From Glutamicibacter sp. JL.03c (lineage in GTDB: Bacteria; Actinomycetota; Actinomycetes; Actinomycetales; Micrococcaceae): a DNA stretch of 64,000 nt. The number at the start of each line of letters is the position of its first letter. The first letter of the stretch is position 1. The DNA lies in contig NZ_CP107575.1 of NCBI RefSeq assembly GCF_025854375.1, positions 620,001 through 684,000 of the forward strand, in the 5' to 3' direction. Shown in pieces: positions 26,958 to 36,500 of the stretch. Below the pieces are notes generated by a model, which had not been told where the DNA came from, ran no database searches, and saw only the letters and a list, made by a program, of their open reading frames with translations. A program made the position numbers and the translations under genes.

Positions 26958-27807
26958 ATTTGCCGCGATAGGCGGAGTCATGGGCCCACAAAAGCAAAGT
27001 GGCCAGGTATCCCGAACCTTCGGGCAGGGATGCGCTAGTGCCAGGCGCCATGCCAAGATCCTTGAGAGCCCGTCTGACGACAAGGTCAGAATCCAGAAAA
27101 ATCATCGGGTCTCGCAGCCCGCGCAGTGCCATGTAGTCCCGTGTCCACGGGCCTACCCCGCGCAAAGATAGCAGCTGACCTAGGAATTCGTCCGGTCGTT
27201 GACCAAGTTCTTGTCCGTCATCGAGGTACCACGAGGCGACGTTGTGCAAAGTTGCGGCCCGCGACAAGGGGCATCGAATAATGGCCTGAATCTCCGTGGG
27301 GTTCAGACTTGCGGTGGACTCGGCGGTGGGGAAGGCCCGCAGTCCCGATGGATGCGCCTCACCCAGATGTTCTACGTATCGCCCGGCCAATGTCCGTGCG
27401 GCAGCCAACGAGACCTGTTGGCCGATGACCGTCGTTGCGAGCGCTTCGAATAGGTCCGGGTAGCTAATGAGCCTCAGGTGGGGAAATGCCGCGGCCAGGC
27501 TCCTGAATCCTGACATTTCCGAGAGGGCCTGATAGGCGCCCGTGGTGTCCTGCTCAAGCCCGAGCCAATGGATGATGACCGCCTGAAGCCGGGGAAGCAA
27601 CTCCAGCGGGGCATCATGATCCACGCAGATTCCTGATGGATCCAACGTCAGGCGAGCATCAATCAGGTGATCCTCAATACGCAGAATCCTGTGGACCTCG
27701 CCCCTGCCGAAGTTGATGATCTCCTGGCCAGGAAGTGAATGGAGACTCAGCACCGAGAGCGCATGCGCGATATCCAGCGTTCCCTCTGCTTCCAAGCGCA
27801 GCCGCAT
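26956..27807 (-). CDS. alkA: DNA-3-methyladenine glycosylase II (AlkA family)
   Basis: HhH-GPD glycosylase of 283 residues that removes alkylated purines from DNA. The helix-hairpin-helix reads LLSLRGVGPWTRDYMALRG, followed by the catalytic aspartate in FLDSDLVVRRAL. The N-terminal AlkA_N-like domain covers the first 90 residues, and LFEALATTVIGQQVSLAAARTL is the typical start of the HhH core. It begins 5 bases after the stop of tag on the same strand; the two glycosylases form an operon for alkylation repair. Its stop codon runs into the terminator shared with the upstream region. Confidence 0.92.
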   Translation of the reverse strand: MRLRLEAEGTLDIAHALSVLSLHSLPGQEIINFGRGEVHRILRIEDHLIDARLTLDPSGICVDHDAPLELLPRLQAVIIHWLGLEQDTTGAYQALSEMSGFRSLAAAFPHLRLISYPDLFEALATTVIGQQVSLAAARTLAGRYVEHLGEAHPSGLRAFPTAESTASLNPTEIQAIIRCPLSRAATLHNVASWYLDDGQELGQRPDEFLGQLLSLRGVGPWTRDYMALRGLRDPMIFLDSDLVVRRALKDLGMAPGTSASLPEGSGYLATLLLWAHDSAYRGK

Positions 27808-27812
27808 GAGTC

Positions 27813-28406
27813 CTAGGCCCAGATTCCAGAGCTATTGCGACGGTGGGATCCCACCAGATGCGTATCGACCATGCCGATCGCTTCCATGAGGGCGAACATC
27901 GTCGTAGGCCCAACAAATCTGAAACCGCGTTTTTTCAAGGCTTTGGCCAGCTCCTTGGATTCAGGGCTTTGGGTGGGGATCTCCGCAATGGTTCGAGGAA
28001 TGGGAGTCGCATCGGGCTGGAAAGACCAGATGAAATCGGCCAATCCTCCCTCTTCGCGCATCATGAGCGTAGCCTCCGCATTCGCGATGGTAGCGCGAAT
28101 CTTCAGCTTGTTGCGCACGATGCCGGGGTTGTCCATGAGGCTATCAAAGTCGTTTTCCGTGAAGAGCGCGACCTTTTCGGGATCGAAGTTAGCGAATGCC
28201 TCTCTGAATGCCTCCCGCTTGGACAGGATGATGGCCCATGAAAGCCCGGACTGGAAGCATTCCAGGCTCAGCCGCTCGAAGACTCCTGCCTCGGTATTCA
28301 CCGGCATGCCCCACTCGGAATCGTAGTAGTCGCGGAGCATATCGTTGCTGGCTGCCCATTGCGGTCGGGCGAGACCATCTTCACCAATAACAAGATCTTC
28401 AGTCAT
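27813..28406 (-). CDS. tag: DNA-3-methyladenine glycosylase I (Tag), zinc-ligand-poor variant
   Basis: A 197-residue Tag-family glycosylase excising 3-methyladenine. Conserved segments are DYYDSEWGMPV, LECFQSGLSWAIILSKREAFREAF, DNPGIVRNKLKI and RGFRFVGPTTMFALMEAIGMVDTH. E. coli Tag binds a structural zinc through Cys4, His17, His175 and Cys179; here the aligned residues are Pro15, Tyr28, His183 and Ser187, so three of four ligands are missing. The core catalytic pocket looks intact. It is the first gene of a two-gene operon with alkA. Confidence 0.92.
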   Translation of the reverse strand: MTEDLVIGEDGLARPQWAASNDMLRDYYDSEWGMPVNTEAGVFERLSLECFQSGLSWAIILSKREAFREAFANFDPEKVALFTENDFDSLMDNPGIVRNKLKIRATIANAEATLMMREEGGLADFIWSFQPDATPIPRTIAEIPTQSPESKELAKALKKRGFRFVGPTTMFALMEAIGMVDTHLVGSHRRNSSGIWA

Positions 28407-28688
28407 CTATCTATCTTCGCATTGAGTGAGGTCAAGGGCATGTACTGAAGAAATGCTTCAGATTTTAGTAAATCTTGAGTGTCGGTCGAGCAGATGGGTG
28501 CGAGGCGGTCTGCTGGTGCTGAACCGCGAGTTTTAGACCTGTGCCCCGGCGAATGAGGCGGTGGGTCGTCCACTCCTTCACGTTCAGTATAGGCCGGTCC
28601 TCTCGCCTATCAGCGGGGGTCTGCACCAAGCGCGAGTGCTTCGGCGCGCCGCGAGAAGCGGCATCTGCGCAACCTTCGCCTTCCGGTC
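28407..28688. other. Intergenic region between tag and arsR
   Basis: About 280 bases separate the divergent tag and arsR genes. It should hold the tag promoter. No repeated element or convincing reading frame is visible; a long open frame continuous with arsR exists but has no start signal. Confidence 0.5.
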
Positions 28689-28735
28689 TTCAGATTCCGG
28701 GCGCAGTGATTTATCATCGTTATATGGCGATGATA
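28689..28735 (+). promoter_or_regulatory. Leaderless promoter with ArsR-type operator
   Basis: TTCAGA (28689-28694), 17 bases, then TATCAT (28712-28717), 6 bases before the arsR ATG. A perfect 8-bp inverted repeat TATCATCG-N8-CGATGATA (28712-28735) covers both the -10 box and the start codon. This is where an ArsR/SmtB repressor would bind to autoregulate. Confidence 0.65.
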
Positions 28736-29089
28736 GAGTCCAAAAGCGATGAAGTGCTGGATCGTGAAGGCAAGACGCGGCAAGCCGCCCTCTTCCATGC
28801 CCTTGCCGACCCGACACGGCTGCTGATCCTCGAGCACCTGAAGACCGGAGACCATAAGGTCAAGGAACTCACCGATCATCTGGGGCTGGCCCAAAGCACG
28901 GTCAGCGCCCATCTCGCCTGCCTGCGGGATACCGATCTGGTGACTGCCCGCAGCCAAGGGCGGGCCAGCATCTATTCGCTGGGCCAGGCAGACTATCTGG
29001 ATCAGCTGCTCTTGCTGGCACAGCAGCTCATTCCAAGCCAAACGCATCATTGGCATGAAGCGCACACCGGCAACCTGGGGGAGGTGTAA
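28724..29089 (+). CDS. ArsR/SmtB-family metal-responsive repressor
   Basis: A 121-residue winged-helix repressor. The HTH core is ALFHALADPTRLLILEHLKTG, VKELTDHLGLAQSTVSAHLACLRD; the wing is GRASIYSLGQADYL. There is no CVC-type arsenic site; the C-terminus is His-rich (QTHHWHEAH), which points to zinc or a similar divalent metal, as does the CDF exporter encoded 2 bases downstream. The mRNA may be leaderless, because the start codon lies 6 bases after a -10 box. A start at ATG 28730 is also possible. Confidence 0.87.
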   Translation: MAMIESKSDEVLDREGKTRQAALFHALADPTRLLILEHLKTGDHKVKELTDHLGLAQSTVSAHLACLRDTDLVTARSQGRASIYSLGQADYLDQLLLLAQQLIPSQTHHWHEAHTGNLGEV

Positions 29090-29091
29090 TC

Positions 29092-30018
29092 ATGGGCCAC
29101 GATCATTCCCATGGCCATTCCCACAACCATTCGGATGCAAACCGCACCCGATTGGCCTTGGCTTTCGCCATCACTGCTGGCATCCTGGTCGCCGAAGTCA
29201 TCGGAGCCATCGTCACCAGCTCGCTGGCGTTGCTTGTCGATGCCGCGCACATGCTGACCGACACGCTCGGGCTGCTGCTTGCCTTGACCGCAGCCAACCT
29301 GACTGCACGCAAACCTACGACAAAACGCACCTGGGGCTTCCGGCGGGCCGAGGTGCTCTCGGCCACCGTGCAGTCAGCACTGCTCTTGGCGGTGGGAATC
29401 TATGCGGCCGTCGACGCCGTCCGCCGGCTCTTCGCTCCGGCAGAAATCCACCCCACGGGGCTGCTGGTCTTTGGTGTCGTTGGCCTCTTGGGAAATGTCA
29501 TTTCCATGTGGATCATCTCCGCGGGACGCAAGAACAACCTCAATATGCGCGCCGCATTCCTTGAAGTCGTCAACGACGCCCTGGGTTCTGTCGCCGTGAT
29601 CATTGCTGCCATTGTCATCGCGACTACCGGTTGGATGCGCGCAGACTCGATTGCAGCCCTGGTGATCAGCGCGCTGATCGTCCCACGCGCCATGAGGCTG
29701 TTGGGCGAAACCACCCACATCCTGCTGGAATCCACGCCGCGGGGTCTGGACCTCATTGCGGTACGCGAGCATCTTGAGAACCAGCCCGGGGTCATCGCAG
29801 TGCATGATCTGCATGCCAGCCAGATCGCTTCCAACCTTCCCGTGCTCACCGCCCACGTGGTGGTCGAAGACGCCATGTTCTCTGCAGGAGTTGCCGGCGA
29901 CCTGTTGAAGAACCTGCAAAATTGCGTGGCGGACCACTTCACGATCAGCATTGAACATTCGACTTTCCAGATCGAGCCATCGTCGCATCAAAGCACCGAG
30001 CACCAGCACGGGTGCTAG
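29092..30018 (+). CDS. Cation diffusion facilitator (CzcD/ZitB-like) efflux protein
   Basis: A 308-residue CDF transporter. It starts with a metal-binding His stretch (MGHDHSHGHSHNHSD), has six transmembrane helices with the metal-site helices SLALLVDAAHMLTDTLGLLL (helix 2, HxxxD) and FLEVVNDALGSVAVIIAA (helix 5, NxxxD with Asn replacing the usual His), and a cytoplasmic domain ending in a His-rich tail HQSTEHQHGC. The likely role is zinc (or cobalt/cadmium) export, induced through ArsR encoded just upstream. GGGGGAGG precedes the ATG within the end of arsR. Confidence 0.92.
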   Translation: MGHDHSHGHSHNHSDANRTRLALAFAITAGILVAEVIGAIVTSSLALLVDAAHMLTDTLGLLLALTAANLTARKPTTKRTWGFRRAEVLSATVQSALLLAVGIYAAVDAVRRLFAPAEIHPTGLLVFGVVGLLGNVISMWIISAGRKNNLNMRAAFLEVVNDALGSVAVIIAAIVIATTGWMRADSIAALVISALIVPRAMRLLGETTHILLESTPRGLDLIAVREHLENQPGVIAVHDLHASQIASNLPVLTAHVVVEDAMFSAGVAGDLLKNLQNCVADHFTISIEHSTFQIEPSSHQSTEHQHGC

Positions 30019-30160
30019 TCCGCGGCCCAGCAGATTGGCACTGGATCGCCTGTGGTTTAGTTTTGTCCGAACTGGGTCATACCTGAGTATGAGCGCCCGG
30101 TAAACAAGACAAGCCTGTTGGTGGATGCCCCTCTGGCTAGGAAGTTTATATTCTTTTGAT

Positions 30161-30910
30161 ATGACTTCTGAAACCCTGCCAAAAACAGACTATGCAGTCG
30201 CCGCTCGCGGACTGACCAAAACCTACGGGCATGACACCACCCGAGTCGAAGCGCTGCGCAGCGTGGACGTTTCCTTCGCACGTTCGCGTTTCACCGCCAT
30301 CATGGGGCCTTCCGGATCCGGCAAGTCTACCCTGATGCACTGCCTGGCCGGCCTGGACTCGGCAGACGGCGGAGAAATCGTCATCGGCGGCAAGAACCTG
30401 CTTTCGCTCAGCGACGACCAGCTCACCGAAATGCGCCGCGAACAGATCGGCTTCGTATTCCAGTCCTTCAACCTGGTGCCCACCATCAACGCGCAAGAGA
30501 ACATCCTGCTGCCGCTGTCCCTTGCCGGCAAGAAGCACGATAAAGCCTGGTTCGAGACCGTGATCAACGCCTTGGGCCTGCGCGATCGCCTGACCCACAA
30601 GCCGCATGAGCTCTCCGGCGGCCAGCAGCAGCGCGTCGCGGTTGCCCGGGCCTTGCTCACCCGTCCCGAGGTGGTCTTCGGCGACGAGCCAACGGGCAAC
30701 CTGGATTCCCGTACCGGAGCCGAGGTCTTGTCGCTGATGCGCACCTCGACCCGTGAGATGGGGCAGACCATCATCATGGTGACCCACGATCCTGTCGCCG
30801 CGTCGTACGCTGACACCGTCCTGCTCATGAAGGACGGCGCCATCGTGGGAACCATCGAGGAGCCAAGCGTGGCTACCGTGTCCGAGGCACTCGCCTCATT
30901 GGCGGAGTAA
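30161..30910 (+). CDS. ABC transporter ATP-binding protein (LolD/MacB type)
   Basis: A 249-residue ATPase subunit. Walker A is MGPSGSGKSTL, Q-loop FVFQSFNLVP, signature LSGGQQQRVAVARALL, Walker B VVFGDEPTGNLDSRTG and switch His MVTHDP. The LolD-type sequence pairs with FtsX-domain permeases such as the next gene, which starts 3 bases later. These machines act on lipoproteins, peptides or cell-envelope substrates by mechanotransmission rather than classical transport; the substrate is unknown. The ATG at 30161 lacks a Shine-Dalgarno sequence, and TATATT lies 8 bases upstream. Confidence 0.92.
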   Translation: MTSETLPKTDYAVAARGLTKTYGHDTTRVEALRSVDVSFARSRFTAIMGPSGSGKSTLMHCLAGLDSADGGEIVIGGKNLLSLSDDQLTEMRREQIGFVFQSFNLVPTINAQENILLPLSLAGKKHDKAWFETVINALGLRDRLTHKPHELSGGQQQRVAVARALLTRPEVVFGDEPTGNLDSRTGAEVLSLMRTSTREMGQTIIMVTHDPVAASYADTVLLMKDGAIVGTIEEPSVATVSEALASLAE

Positions 30911-30913
30911 GCG

Positions 30914-33409
30914 ATGCTGCACGTAGCACTTTCCAATATCAAGACCTATGCGCGACGCTATATCGCTGTCGTGCTCGCAGTTGCCATCGGCACCGCGTTT
31001 CTCGCCGCAACACTGGCCGTGAACTCGTCAACACAGGCGACCTTGCGGAATTCCTTGGGGGATTCCTACAAGAACGCCGACTTGGTCGCCTACTGGGATC
31101 CAAGCCCGAGCGCCGACCCGGAGGAGACGACGGAGCTGACCGCCAAGGAGATCAGCGGCGTTCGCGAGCTTTCCGGCGTGTCCACCGCCTATGGCCTGGG
31201 CTTTGCCTACGGCCAGCTGCATACCGCGGACAACGGCTACACCGTGCAGATCCAGCCGGTCGACCCTAACCAGGGTCTTGGCGGCATGGAACTGCTCGCA
31301 GGCCGGGCTCCACTGGCCAATAACGAGATGACCATCGATGAATCACACGCTGAGGAGATGGGCGTTTCCATTGGCGATGTTGTCGCACTGAGCGATGACC
31401 AGGGCAAAACCCAGAACATCAAGGTTGTTGGCATCCAGCGATCATCAGCCAACCCGCAGACTTCTGCCTACGCGCTGGCCGGGATGAGCGAAAAGGCCTG
31501 GAACCACTTCGCTGGCGACGGCGCGGTCTTCCGCGATGTGGTCATCAACGCCGAGGGCTCCATCGATGCTGTGCGGCAACAGCTGCAAGACTACTTCGCC
31601 GACCAGAAGAAGAAGGACGTCTCGGTAGTCACCGCGGACCAAAAGGTCATCGACGAAGTAGCGCAAATGACCGGCGGCACCGACCAGCTGAGCGTCATCC
31701 TCGTGATCTTCGCCTTGATCGCGCTGGTCGTCACCGGCCTGGTTGTCGTCAATACCTTCTCCGTGGTGATCGCCCAGCGCACCCGTGAATTGGCGCTGCT
31801 GCGTACCTTGGGCGCCAAGCGCAAGCAGATCCGCAGCTCGGTGCTGATTGAAGCCCTGGTCATCGGCATCGTCGCATCGGTCATCGGCGTCCTGCTGGCC
31901 ATCGTGCTGATGGCCGGCCTGATCCAGCTCCTGCATGCGCTGGTTCCTGCCATGTCCTATGCAACCTTGGCGATGACTCCGGTTGGCCTGGCCATTCCGA
32001 TTGTTGTTGGCATCCTGATGACCGTTGTCGCCGCGAGCCTGCCTGCCCGTCGAGCCATGAAACTGGCGCCACTGGCAGCCCTTCGCCCCTTTGACGCAGC
32101 CAGCGTGAAGAACCGCGCAGGTCTTGTCCGCATCATCCTCGGCGCGATCCTCGCATTGATTGGCGTTGCCTTGCTGGTCTTCGGAGCGATCAAGGGCAAC
32201 CTGATCGTCGCCTTCCTCGGCGGCCTGGTCTCCTTCCCGGGCATCTTGATGCTTGCCTCGCTCTTCGTACCGAGCAGCGTGGCAGGCATCGGCAAGGCTA
32301 TGGCCGGCAAGTCCACGTCCCGTCGCCTGGCGGCGCTGAACGCGGTCCGCAACCCAGGGCGAACCACTGCCACGGCGACCGCGCTGCTGATCGGCGTGAC
32401 CTTGGTATCGATGATCATGGTCGGCGGGCAAACCGCCAAAGCCAGCCTGAACAATTCGGTAGCAGCCGAATATCCAGTGGACATGATGGTGTCCTTCTAC
32501 GATGGCACGACGAATCAAGCCAAGGCTGACAAGCTGGCCAAGCAGATCGACGACGTTGATGGCGTGAGCGCAACCTCGACCTTCACCAGCGCCTCGGCCG
32601 ACGTGGAACTGTCCAAGGGCGAACTGGTCACTATGCAGCTGCTCGCCGTTGATCCGGATCAGTACGCCACGACCGTTCTGGACCAGAAGGTCGTTCCGCA
32701 GGACGGCGAACTGATCTTGTCGCAGTGGGAGACTGAGCAGAAGACCATCGAGGTGGCCGGCACCTCGCTGAAGGTCAAGCAGTCCGGGGCGTTGCTCTCG
32801 GGAAATCTGATCACGAACGAGACGTTCAAATCCCTGGGAATCAAGGATCCGAATTCCTACCCGGGCATCATCGTCAAGGTCGATTCGACTGTCGCTGGTG
32901 CGCAGATCAATGACTTGGTGACCGAGATTTCGGATATCACCGGTGTTGAATCTTCGATGATCGACGGAGGCGTGGTCATGAAGTCGATGTTCACCCAGAT
33001 CATCGACGTGCTGCTGACCATCGTCTCGGCGCTGCTGGCCGTTGCCGTGCTCATCGCGTTGATCGGCGTCGCCAATACGCTCAGCCTCTCGGTGCTTGAA
33101 CGCACCCGTGAGAACTCGCTGCTTCGGGCGCTGGGTTTGAAGAAGAAGCAGCTGCGCAGCATGCTGGCTACCGAAGCGGTATTGATCGGCGGTGTTGCGG
33201 CATTGCTGGGCATGATCCTGGGTGTCGCCTATGGCCTGCTCGGTGCCCAGTCTGCCCTGGCATCCATGGGAACCCTGACCTACTCCATCCCGTGGTGGCA
33301 GCTGGCAGCTGTCCTGGCCATCAGCGTGATTGCTGCGCTCCTGGCTTCCATCACGCCAGGCCGGCGGGCTGCAAAGCTTTCACCCGTGGAAGGCTTGGCC
33401 ACCGAGTAG
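30914..33409 (+). CDS. ABC transporter permease with two FtsX domains
   Basis: An 831-residue permease partnering the ATPase encoded upstream. It has an N-terminal transmembrane helix (RYIAVVLAVAIGTAFLAATL), an extracytoplasmic MacB_PCD-like domain, a first FtsX domain (about 260-390, with LIALVVTGLVVVNTFSVVIA and RTRELALLRTLGAKRKQ), two central helices, a second extracytoplasmic domain, and a C-terminal FtsX domain (about 690-825, with RTRENSLLRALGLKKKQ). The duplicated layout is typical of actinobacterial LolDE-like exporters. It ends at a strong terminator and is convergent with the Wadjet-like operon. Confidence 0.92.
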   Translation: MLHVALSNIKTYARRYIAVVLAVAIGTAFLAATLAVNSSTQATLRNSLGDSYKNADLVAYWDPSPSADPEETTELTAKEISGVRELSGVSTAYGLGFAYGQLHTADNGYTVQIQPVDPNQGLGGMELLAGRAPLANNEMTIDESHAEEMGVSIGDVVALSDDQGKTQNIKVVGIQRSSANPQTSAYALAGMSEKAWNHFAGDGAVFRDVVINAEGSIDAVRQQLQDYFADQKKKDVSVVTADQKVIDEVAQMTGGTDQLSVILVIFALIALVVTGLVVVNTFSVVIAQRTRELALLRTLGAKRKQIRSSVLIEALVIGIVASVIGVLLAIVLMAGLIQLLHALVPAMSYATLAMTPVGLAIPIVVGILMTVVAASLPARRAMKLAPLAALRPFDAASVKNRAGLVRIILGAILALIGVALLVFGAIKGNLIVAFLGGLVSFPGILMLASLFVPSSVAGIGKAMAGKSTSRRLAALNAVRNPGRTTATATALLIGVTLVSMIMVGGQTAKASLNNSVAAEYPVDMMVSFYDGTTNQAKADKLAKQIDDVDGVSATSTFTSASADVELSKGELVTMQLLAVDPDQYATTVLDQKVVPQDGELILSQWETEQKTIEVAGTSLKVKQSGALLSGNLITNETFKSLGIKDPNSYPGIIVKVDSTVAGAQINDLVTEISDITGVESSMIDGGVVMKSMFTQIIDVLLTIVSALLAVAVLIALIGVANTLSLSVLERTRENSLLRALGLKKKQLRSMLATEAVLIGGVAALLGMILGVAYGLLGAQSALASMGTLTYSIPWWQLAAVLAISVIAALLASITPGRRAAKLSPVEGLATE

Positions 33410-33486
33410 CCGCTCCCTGGACACTGGAGGACGGGCAAGCAGGTCCAAGATCGAACTCTTGGAGCAGCCACTGCGCCACGAAGCTC

Positions 33487-33523
33487 AAGGTCCGGTTCCC
33501 TGCCGAGGGAACCGGACCTTTTG
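33487..33523 (+). terminator. Terminator of the ABC exporter operon
   Basis: A perfect 15-bp stem (33487-33501 with 33506-33520), GCCG loop, then a T run. A second small hairpin (33444-33450 with 33457-33463) precedes it. It lies 15 bases from the end of the convergent jetC gene and could serve both. Confidence 0.9.
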
Positions 33524-33537
33524 CCGTGCATGGCGCG

Positions 33538-36500
33538 CTAGCTGCGCAGCGTGATGGTGGTGGCCATGGCAGGTGAGCGACCGGTGGTCACGAAGCCCGA
33601 GATATTCGATCCCGGGTGCTTGATGATGTCCGTAATGGAACCCAGATGGCGGCTCAGATCGATCTTGTCCTCGGGCGCGGCCAGCACCAGGTGGAAGCCG
33701 AATTCCTGCAAGGCGCGTATGCCGGCAGCTGCATATTCGGAGTTGGCCTGGATGAAGGCTTCATCGATCATCACGGTACCGAAGGACGTGAATCCGGCCG
33801 AAGCGAAGCCCAGCTGGTAGGCCAGCGCAGCACCCATGATGAAGGAGGTGAAGCGCTGCCCCTCGCCGCCGGAGAGGGTTCCCGGCTCCAAACCGGTTTC
33901 GATTTCGCCATTGGTCTTGTGCTCATTGCAGCTGATGACCACGTGCTGGCGAACATCCAGCACGGTGGAGCGCCAGGCGTTCAACGCCGGATCGCTCAAT
34001 GCTGTCACCAGGGATTCCAGCGCCTGGTACGAGGTCGCCAAAGTGGTTTCATCCTTGGTCGTGTAGGCCTCCTGCAGGGCATCCTTCAATTCCTTGCGGA
34101 AGTTTCCGGCCTCGGCCGGAATCGCGTTCTCGACTTCCAGACGCAGGATGGATCCGTGTTCGAAGGTCACCTCGGCCAGGATCTGGTTCAGCGGCTTGAT
34201 CCGTTCGGAGATCATGCGGCGTTCTTCATCCAGCAGCTGCAACAGGTCGCTGAAGCGCTCATAGGAGCGGTTGGCGAAGTATTCGCGGAACTGCGCTTCA
34301 TGATGCGGCAAGCCATCGGCGACAATCTGGTCGTGCAGTTGCGTATAGTGCTCGGCAGCCTCGGCAGAAGTGCCGTGGGTCTGGGCATGCGAGGTGCCGA
34401 AATCCCGGGCAAAACGGCGGAAGGTTTCACTGAGCTGGCTGCCGATTTCCTGGCGCTTGCTGCTCAGCGAGTTCATCTGGCTGCCCAATTGCAGCTTGAC
34501 TTCGGCGAAAGCCTCGCTGATCTGCTCGCTGGCCGGGCAGTTGCCGGCAACAACCTGATCCAGGACCGGGCCTAGGTGCTGATGCTGGCGCAGGGACAGC
34601 GGAATCGCCTGCTCCCAGTCCTGTCTCGGCTCCTGCGCGGTGGCGAGGACCTGCTCGGCGCGCTGGATCTGAAGCTGCAGATCCTGGATGCGCGAGCGCA
34701 CCAGCGCCAAATCGCCAACCAGCTTTTCGGCGTCGGCCTTGGCGGATTCGATCTGCTGGCGAACCCGTGAGGAATCGCCGGAGAGCGAGAGGGCATCGCC
34801 GAGTTTCTGCTCGCCGCGGCGCAGGGCCTCCAACGCTGGCGAAGAATCCAGCTGGCTGAAGCTGCGCTCGTCAGCGATGATCGCCTTGAGCAGCTGGGAC
34901 TTGGCGACCACCTTGTTCTTGGCGGCACTGCGCTCATCGGCTGATGCCTGGGCTTCGGTGATCTTCTCTTCCAAGCCGGCGGCCTTGGACTGCAGCTCGG
35001 AGATTTTTGATTCGTTGGTGAAGCCGAGCAGGTACTCGGAAGCAGGAAGCCCGCGGGTATCGCGCTCAAAGGTGCCATGTGCGGTCTTCATCGTGCCCGC
35101 CGGGGTGATGGCCTTGGGATGCACGTGCATGGCAGCGTCGTTCTCGACGCAGGCCAGCGGGTAGTCCGCGGTGATCTTGGCCTTGAGCCAGGCACCGGCC
35201 TCGCCGGGAGCGAAGTCGAGCTTGGTCACCAGATCGGCAGGCCCGGCTTCGGCGTGCTTGGGCTGCTGTGAAATATCGGTCCACCGCACTCGTCCCAGGC
35301 CATTGAGCTGGTCAATAGCGTGGGTCACCTGGCCCAGCAGGTCGCCCGGAACCAGCAGGGTGCGGGCCAGGGAATGCAGGGCTTTCTCGGCCGCCAGGCG
35401 CCAGGTCGAGGCGTCGGCCGCGACATCCATCAGCTCGCCGGCGAACGGCAGCTGTTCCTCGCTCAGCGAGCAGGCCGAGGCAATGGCGCGGCGAGCCGCG
35501 ATGGAGCGGTCATCGATGTTGCTGGCGCGACGCTGGTAGGAGCGAATCTGTTCAGCCAGCGTCTCGGCCCGCTTGCGCAAGTTCACCAGCGAGGCCATGG
35601 CCTCATATTCCACGGTCTGCGCATCATGGGTGATCGAGGCCAGCTGCTGCAAGGTGCGCGCAGCATTCGCACGCAACTCGTCCAATCCGGTGGCGGAGAA
35701 CTCGAAGTTCAACCCCGCCTCCGATGCCTGCTGCTGCAAGGCGCGAATGTGGTTCTCCTTCTCGCTCAGCGCCTTGCGCGCGACATCGGCTTCGCGTTCC
35801 AGAAGCATCAGCGAGGCAGAGCCAGCCGAATCGTGGGCGGCTTCCAAGGACTGCAACTGGTCATCGAGCTGCTCCTTGCGGGACCGAAGCTCTTGTTCTT
35901 CTGCCTGCAGGGTCGACAGTTCGCTGTGATGGGAGGCAAGGTCATTGCGCAGGACCAGCTGGCGGACCTGGGACTCCAGCTCCTGGACATCGCTATCGAG
36001 CAGCTGGCGGGTCTCGGTGATCTGCCGTTCCAGCTGCCGGTAGTCCTGGTCCTGCTGCGGAACATCGGCCAGTGCATCACGCTGGGCGCGAGCGGTATCC
36101 AGCTGGCGATAGATGCCGCGAAGGTGGGCGAAGTCCTCCACTGCCGCAGCTGCGGCCCTCAGCGTTGCCGGTTCCTCGAGCACTTCGTGGCGGAAGAACT
36201 GGTTGACGCCCTTGGCCAGGCCCTTGCCGTTTTGCAAGGTGCGCAGCAGGGCAAAGGCCTTGTCGCTTTCAACCCCGAGGCGACGGCGCAAGCGCTCGAT
36301 AAATGCCTTGTGGGTGTCGAAGGCCTCGGTGGGAACCAGTGCCTTGGAAAGCGAAGAGACGGTGAAGCGGCGCGGGCCATGATGTTCCAGCTCCGCGATA
36401 TCGATCGTGCCTTCGCACAACAGGTAGTGCTTGGAGACTTGGCCTTCCAAGCCGGCGTCGGGCAGGTCGAACACCGCACCGGAGGTGACGGTATTGCCCA

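Noticed and set aside
33444-33475. tRNA-like T arm on the minus strand
   Set aside because: The TTCGA loop and 6-7 bp stem resemble a T arm, but there is no acceptor, D or anticodon arm. It is a small palindrome near the terminator.
33411-33537. A remnant of jetD between the ABC exporter and jetC
   Set aside because: Only 127 bases, filled mainly by a hairpin and terminator. A short minus-strand run (FVAQWLLQEFDLG) looked protein-like but has no closed frame or homology I can defend.
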